From positions 1 through 9,762 of the forward strand of contig JACMMM010000585.1 in assembly GCA_014379065.1 (NCBI GenBank): DNA of 9,762 nt. The letters run 5' to 3'. Both the position numbers and the translations under genes were made by a program. This stretch comes from Saprospiraceae bacterium (GTDB lineage Bacteria > Bacteroidota > Bacteroidia > Chitinophagales > Saprospiraceae). The notes below the pieces were generated by a model. That model was not told where the DNA came from. It made no database searches and saw only the letters and a list, made by a program, of their open reading frames with translations. Below are positions 6,721-9,762 of the stretch, piece by piece; positions within the stretch are counted from its first letter, which is position 1, and each line of letters opens with the position of its first letter.

Positions 6721-9700
6721 GTGAACATAACCGCTCTATCCATCCGCCGCCCTTCCCTTGTCATCGTGGCCTTCGCCGTGCTGGCTTTTATGGGCATCGC
6801 CAGTTACTTGAAGCTGCCCATCGAGTTGGTGCCCAAGTTCAGCGCTCCTGTCGTCACCATCATAACGGTCTATCCTGGCGCCTCGCCTTCCGAGGTCGAG
6901 AATGCCGTGAGCAAGCCCATCGAGGACGCGATTTCCTCGCTTGAAGGCATAGACCAAGTACAGGTGGGTTCGCAGGAGAACTCCTCCTTTGTCGCGGTGG
7001 AGTTTGAACAATCCGTAGATTTGGACAAGGCCGTGCAGGAAATGCAGCGCAAGATCAACCAACTTCAAGCCTCTTTGCCCAAGGAGGTGCGCACCCCGGT
7101 CATCAACAAATTTGCGCTGGACGAACTGCCCATTTTGAAAATCGGCGTGGCGGGAAATCTCACCGGCCCGGCATTCTACGATGTGGTAAAAAACCGGGTC
7201 GTGCCGGAAATTTCCCAAGTAAAAGGCGTGGCGCAAGTGAGCATCCTTGGTGGTGAAGAGCGCGAAATCAAAATCAATATTTCTTCGGCCCGACTCGAGC
7301 AGTACGGCCTCTCGCTGCTCCAGATATCGCAAGCCGTGCAAACTGCCAACCTCGATTTCCCGACCGGAAAAGTGACCGGCGAACAAGGCCAACTCCGCAT
7401 CCGACTAGCCGGTAAGTTTTTGGAAATCAACGATATACGGAACCTCGTGGTGGGCAAAAGCCGGTTCGGATCCTCTATTTTTTTGAAAGACATCGCTGAA
7501 GTGCAAGACGGCACCCGCGATGCTGAAATCATTTGCCGCACCGATGGGCAACCAGCCGTTGGCATCAGTATCCGCAAGCAAGGCGACGCCAATGCGGTAG
7601 AAATGTCGAAACTGGTGCTCGAAAAAATCGCCATGCTGCAAGGCAGGTACGCTGCGGAGGGGATCCGCTTTGAGGTGGTGGCCAACAGCAGCACCTTCAC
7701 CAAAAAAGCCACCAACGCCGTCATCGAGGATTTGCTGGTGGCAGTGCTGCTCGTGGGTTTGGTCATGTTGCTTTTCCTGCACAGCCTGCGCAATGCCGCC
7801 ATTGTACTGGTTTCTATTCCAACCTCCATCGTCAGCACCTTTGTGATGATGAATTTGTTTGGCTACTCGCTCAACCTCATGTCGCTTTTGGGCCTTTCGC
7901 TCGCTATCGGTATTTTGGTGGACCATGCCATCGTGGTGATCGAGAACATTTATAGGCACTTTGAGATGGGCAAGAACAAGGTGCAGGCCAGTTACGATGG
8001 GCGTATGGAAATTGGCTTTACGGCCATCAGCATCACGCTGGTGGACGTGGTGGTGTTCCTGCCCATCATATTCACCGCAGGGTTGGTGCCCAATCTGCTT
8101 CGGCAGTTTTGCATGACGGTGCTGACTTCCACCCTGGTGTCGCTGCTGGTGTCGTTTACCCTTGTTCCCTGGCTCACGTCGAGATTTGGTAAACTGAATC
8201 ATTTTGAAGGGAAAAACCTTGCTGGACGCATTATTTTGAGGTTTGAAAACTTTTTGAATTGGCTTTCAAACGGATTCGTTGTCCTTTTAACATTGGCCCT
8301 AAAAAACCGGCGCACCAAAGTTGTCACACTCCTCACCGCCACGGTTTTATTTTGCAGTTCTTTCTTGTTCGTCACTTCCGGGCTTATCGGAAACGCCTTC
8401 ATGGAACCAGGCGAACGAGGGGAGTTTTTGCTTGAAATCGTGTTGCCTCAAGACGCCTCGCTTACCCAAACCGATGCCATCACCAAGCGCGTGGAGGCAT
8501 GGCTGCGGACGCAGCCCGAGGTGGTGCGCACCTTCACTACTGTTGGGTCAAACAACAAAGCCTTTGGCCTGAATGCCCCTAATATTGCTGAAATTCAAGT
8601 GTTTTTGACGCCTTATGGCGGAACACGCAAAGAGCTTACCCCTGTTTTTGCACGAAAAACAAAAGTCCAACTGGAGGAAATCATCGCGGGTGCAAGGATC
8701 AAAGCCAACCCGATTGACATCCTCGGCCTGTCGTTCTCGCCCATCGAAATCATGATAAACGGGCCAAGCCTCGACAGTCTCCTGGTGGTTTCCGAAAAAG
8801 TAAAAAAAGAGATGGCTGCCGTGCCGGGTTGCGTCGAAATCGGCTCTTCGGTAGAAGGCGGCAACCCAGAAGTGAAAGTGGAGGTAAACCGCCAGCGCAT
8901 GGCCGATTGTGGTCTGGCGATGGCGCAGGTGGGGCTTACCCTGCAAACTGCTTTCAGTGGCAATACCGACGCGAAATATCGCGACGGCGATTTTGAATAT
9001 CCCATCCGCATCGCACTTGATGCTTTTGACCGCCGGAGCGTGGAAGACATCAAAAGCCTGTCGTTTGTGAATCCGTTGGGCAGCACGGTCTACCTGAAGC
9101 AATTCGCTGAGGTGCACCAAGGCACCGCCCCTACTCGCCTCGAACGCCGTGACCGCAGCACCTCGCTTATGCTTACCGCGCAGGTAATCGGACGGCCCAA
9201 TGGCACCGTAACCCGTGAAATCAAAAAACGCCTTGACATGATGCCCCTGCCGCCTGGTACGCAAATTAAATACGGCGGCGACTACAAACGCCAGCAGCAG
9301 GGTATCGGCACGCTTGGTTTTGCGCTTTGGGCCTCGCTGGTGTTCGTCTACCTCATCATGGTGGCGCTGTACGACAACTGGATTTATCCATTGGTAGTGT
9401 TGGTGTCCATACCGCTTTCTGTTATTGGCGCCTTTCTGGCAATGGCGCTGGCGAGCGAAAACTTGACCGTGTTTACGGGCCTCGGAATGCTCATGCTCAT
9501 TGGCTTGGTAGGAAAAAACGCCATCCTCGTGGTGGACTTTGCCAATCAATTGCGAGAACAGGGCGTGGGGCTCCGCGAAGCTTTGTTGCAAGCCACCAAA
9601 CTCCGTTTCCGTCCAGTTTTGATGACCTATATCGCCATGGTGATTGGTCTATTGCCCATTGCTTTCGCGCAAGGCTCTGGCGCCGACTGGAAAAACGGCC

Positions 9701-9762
9701 TCGCCTGGGCCATTATCGGCGGCTTGAACTCTTCGATGTTTCTTTCGCTGATTGTAGTGCCG
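6721..9762 (+). CDS. RND-family efflux permease (AcrB/HAE1-like), 3' end cut by window
   Basis: The inner-membrane pump of a tripartite efflux system, expected to use the proton gradient to move substrates outward with a periplasmic adaptor and outer-membrane channel. The frame stays open from GTG 6721 to the window edge (1014 residues). An in-frame TAA at 6703-6705 and the lack of another start before TM1 fix GTG as the start. Visible order: TM1 (about 10-30); first periplasmic porter region with VYPGASPSEVE; TM2-TM6 (about 335-485); a linker; TM7 (about 535-555); second periplasmic region with FMEPGERGEF; TM8-TM12 from about 862. Ends such as LRFRPVLMT and SLIVVP align with the AcrB C-terminus, so probably only 20-50 residues are missing. 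In TM4 the usual Asp-Asp is D401-H402 (ILVDHAIVVIEN); the TM10 lysine is K932 (GKNAIL) and the TM11 threonine is T969. It lacks the metal-pump form VDGAIV in TM4, so multidrug-type is likelier, but the substrate is unknown. No adaptor or channel gene precedes it. Confidence 0.93.
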   Translation, partial: MNITALSIRRPSLVIVAFAVLAFMGIASYLKLPIELVPKFSAPVVTIITVYPGASPSEVENAVSKPIEDAISSLEGIDQVQVGSQENSSFVAVEFEQSVDLDKAVQEMQRKINQLQASLPKEVRTPVINKFALDELPILKIGVAGNLTGPAFYDVVKNRVVPEISQVKGVAQVSILGGEEREIKINISSARLEQYGLSLLQISQAVQTANLDFPTGKVTGEQGQLRIRLAGKFLEINDIRNLVVGKSRFGSSIFLKDIAEVQDGTRDAEIICRTDGQPAVGISIRKQGDANAVEMSKLVLEKIAMLQGRYAAEGIRFEVVANSSTFTKKATNAVIEDLLVAVLLVGLVMLLFLHSLRNAAIVLVSIPTSIVSTFVMMNLFGYSLNLMSLLGLSLAIGILVDHAIVVIENIYRHFEMGKNKVQASYDGRMEIGFTAISITLVDVVVFLPIIFTAGLVPNLLRQFCMTVLTSTLVSLLVSFTLVPWLTSRFGKLNHFEGKNLAGRIILRFENFLNWLSNGFVVLLTLALKNRRTKVVTLLTATVLFCSSFLFVTSGLIGNAFMEPGERGEFLLEIVLPQDASLTQTDAITKRVEAWLRTQPEVVRTFTTVGSNNKAFGLNAPNIAEIQVFLTPYGGTRKELTPVFARKTKVQLEEIIAGARIKANPIDILGLSFSPIEIMINGPSLDSLLVVSEKVKKEMAAVPGCVEIGSSVEGGNPEVKVEVNRQRMADCGLAMAQVGLTLQTAFSGNTDAKYRDGDFEYPIRIALDAFDRRSVEDIKSLSFVNPLGSTVYLKQFAEVHQGTAPTRLERRDRSTSLMLTAQVIGRPNGTVTREIKKRLDMMPLPPGTQIKYGGDYKRQQQGIGTLGFALWASLVFVYLIMVALYDNWIYPLVVLVSIPLSVIGAFLAMALASENLTVFTGLGMLMLIGLVGKNAILVVDFANQLREQGVGLREALLQATKLRFRPVLMTYIAMVIGLLPIAFAQGSGADWKNGLAWAIIGGLNSSMFLSLIVVP

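Noticed and set aside
6705..6944. 79-codon + strand frame starting at ATG 6705, just after the A2M stop.
   Set aside because: It overlaps the first 224 bases of the RND gene in another frame and encodes a Pro/His/Arg-rich sequence with no motif.
8548..9591. 347-codon open frame on the - strand opposite the RND permease.
   Set aside because: The + strand frame has unmistakable RND motifs throughout. The reverse product is rich in His, Gln and Arg with no domain, as expected from an antisense shadow.

Overview
The window looks like a piece of a Bacteroidota chromosome, probably from the Saprospiria/Chitinophagia side of the phylum. That placement is inferred from three things. The large central gene carries a SusC-style carboxypeptidase-regulatory domain with plug motifs. 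Shine-Dalgarno sequences are missing or weak before all three genes. A TAnnTTTG-like promoter element sits directly before a GTG start. The coding DNA is of middling GC content, while the first ~200 bases are clearly AT-rich. All three recognised genes lie on the + strand.

Layout. Bases 1-204 hold no convincing gene but contain a 141-bp structure bounded by a 41-bp, nearly perfect inverted repeat (41-81 / 141-181), which ends 23 nt before the next start codon. Bases 205-675 encode a 156-residue soluble protein of unknown function. Bases 676-856 are intergenic, with a strong hairpin just after the stop codon and a weaker stem-loop before the next start. Bases 857-6697 encode a 1946-residue secreted alpha-2-macroglobulin (A2M) family protein with an intact CxEQ thioester motif. 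It has two unusual inserts: a perfect 15-bp-arm palindrome read through in frame (3476-3508), and a SusC-like regulatory plus shortened plug segment just before the A2M domain. Bases 6721-9762 encode an RND-family inner-membrane efflux permease that starts at GTG and runs off the right edge with only its extreme C-terminus missing.

How the genes may relate. The A2M protein is expected to work outside the cytoplasm as a protease trap. The RND permease is expected to be the proton-driven pump of a tripartite efflux system. They are 23 nt apart on the same strand and could share a transcript, but the permease also has a plausible promoter of its own, and no adaptor or outer-membrane channel gene is visible. 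I see no functional link beyond both being envelope proteins. No tRNA, rRNA, CRISPR array, transposase or phage gene was found. The most unusual items are the in-frame palindrome, the collapsed SusC-like module, the Asp-His pair in place of Asp-Asp in the RND proton relay, and the long AT-rich inverted repeat.
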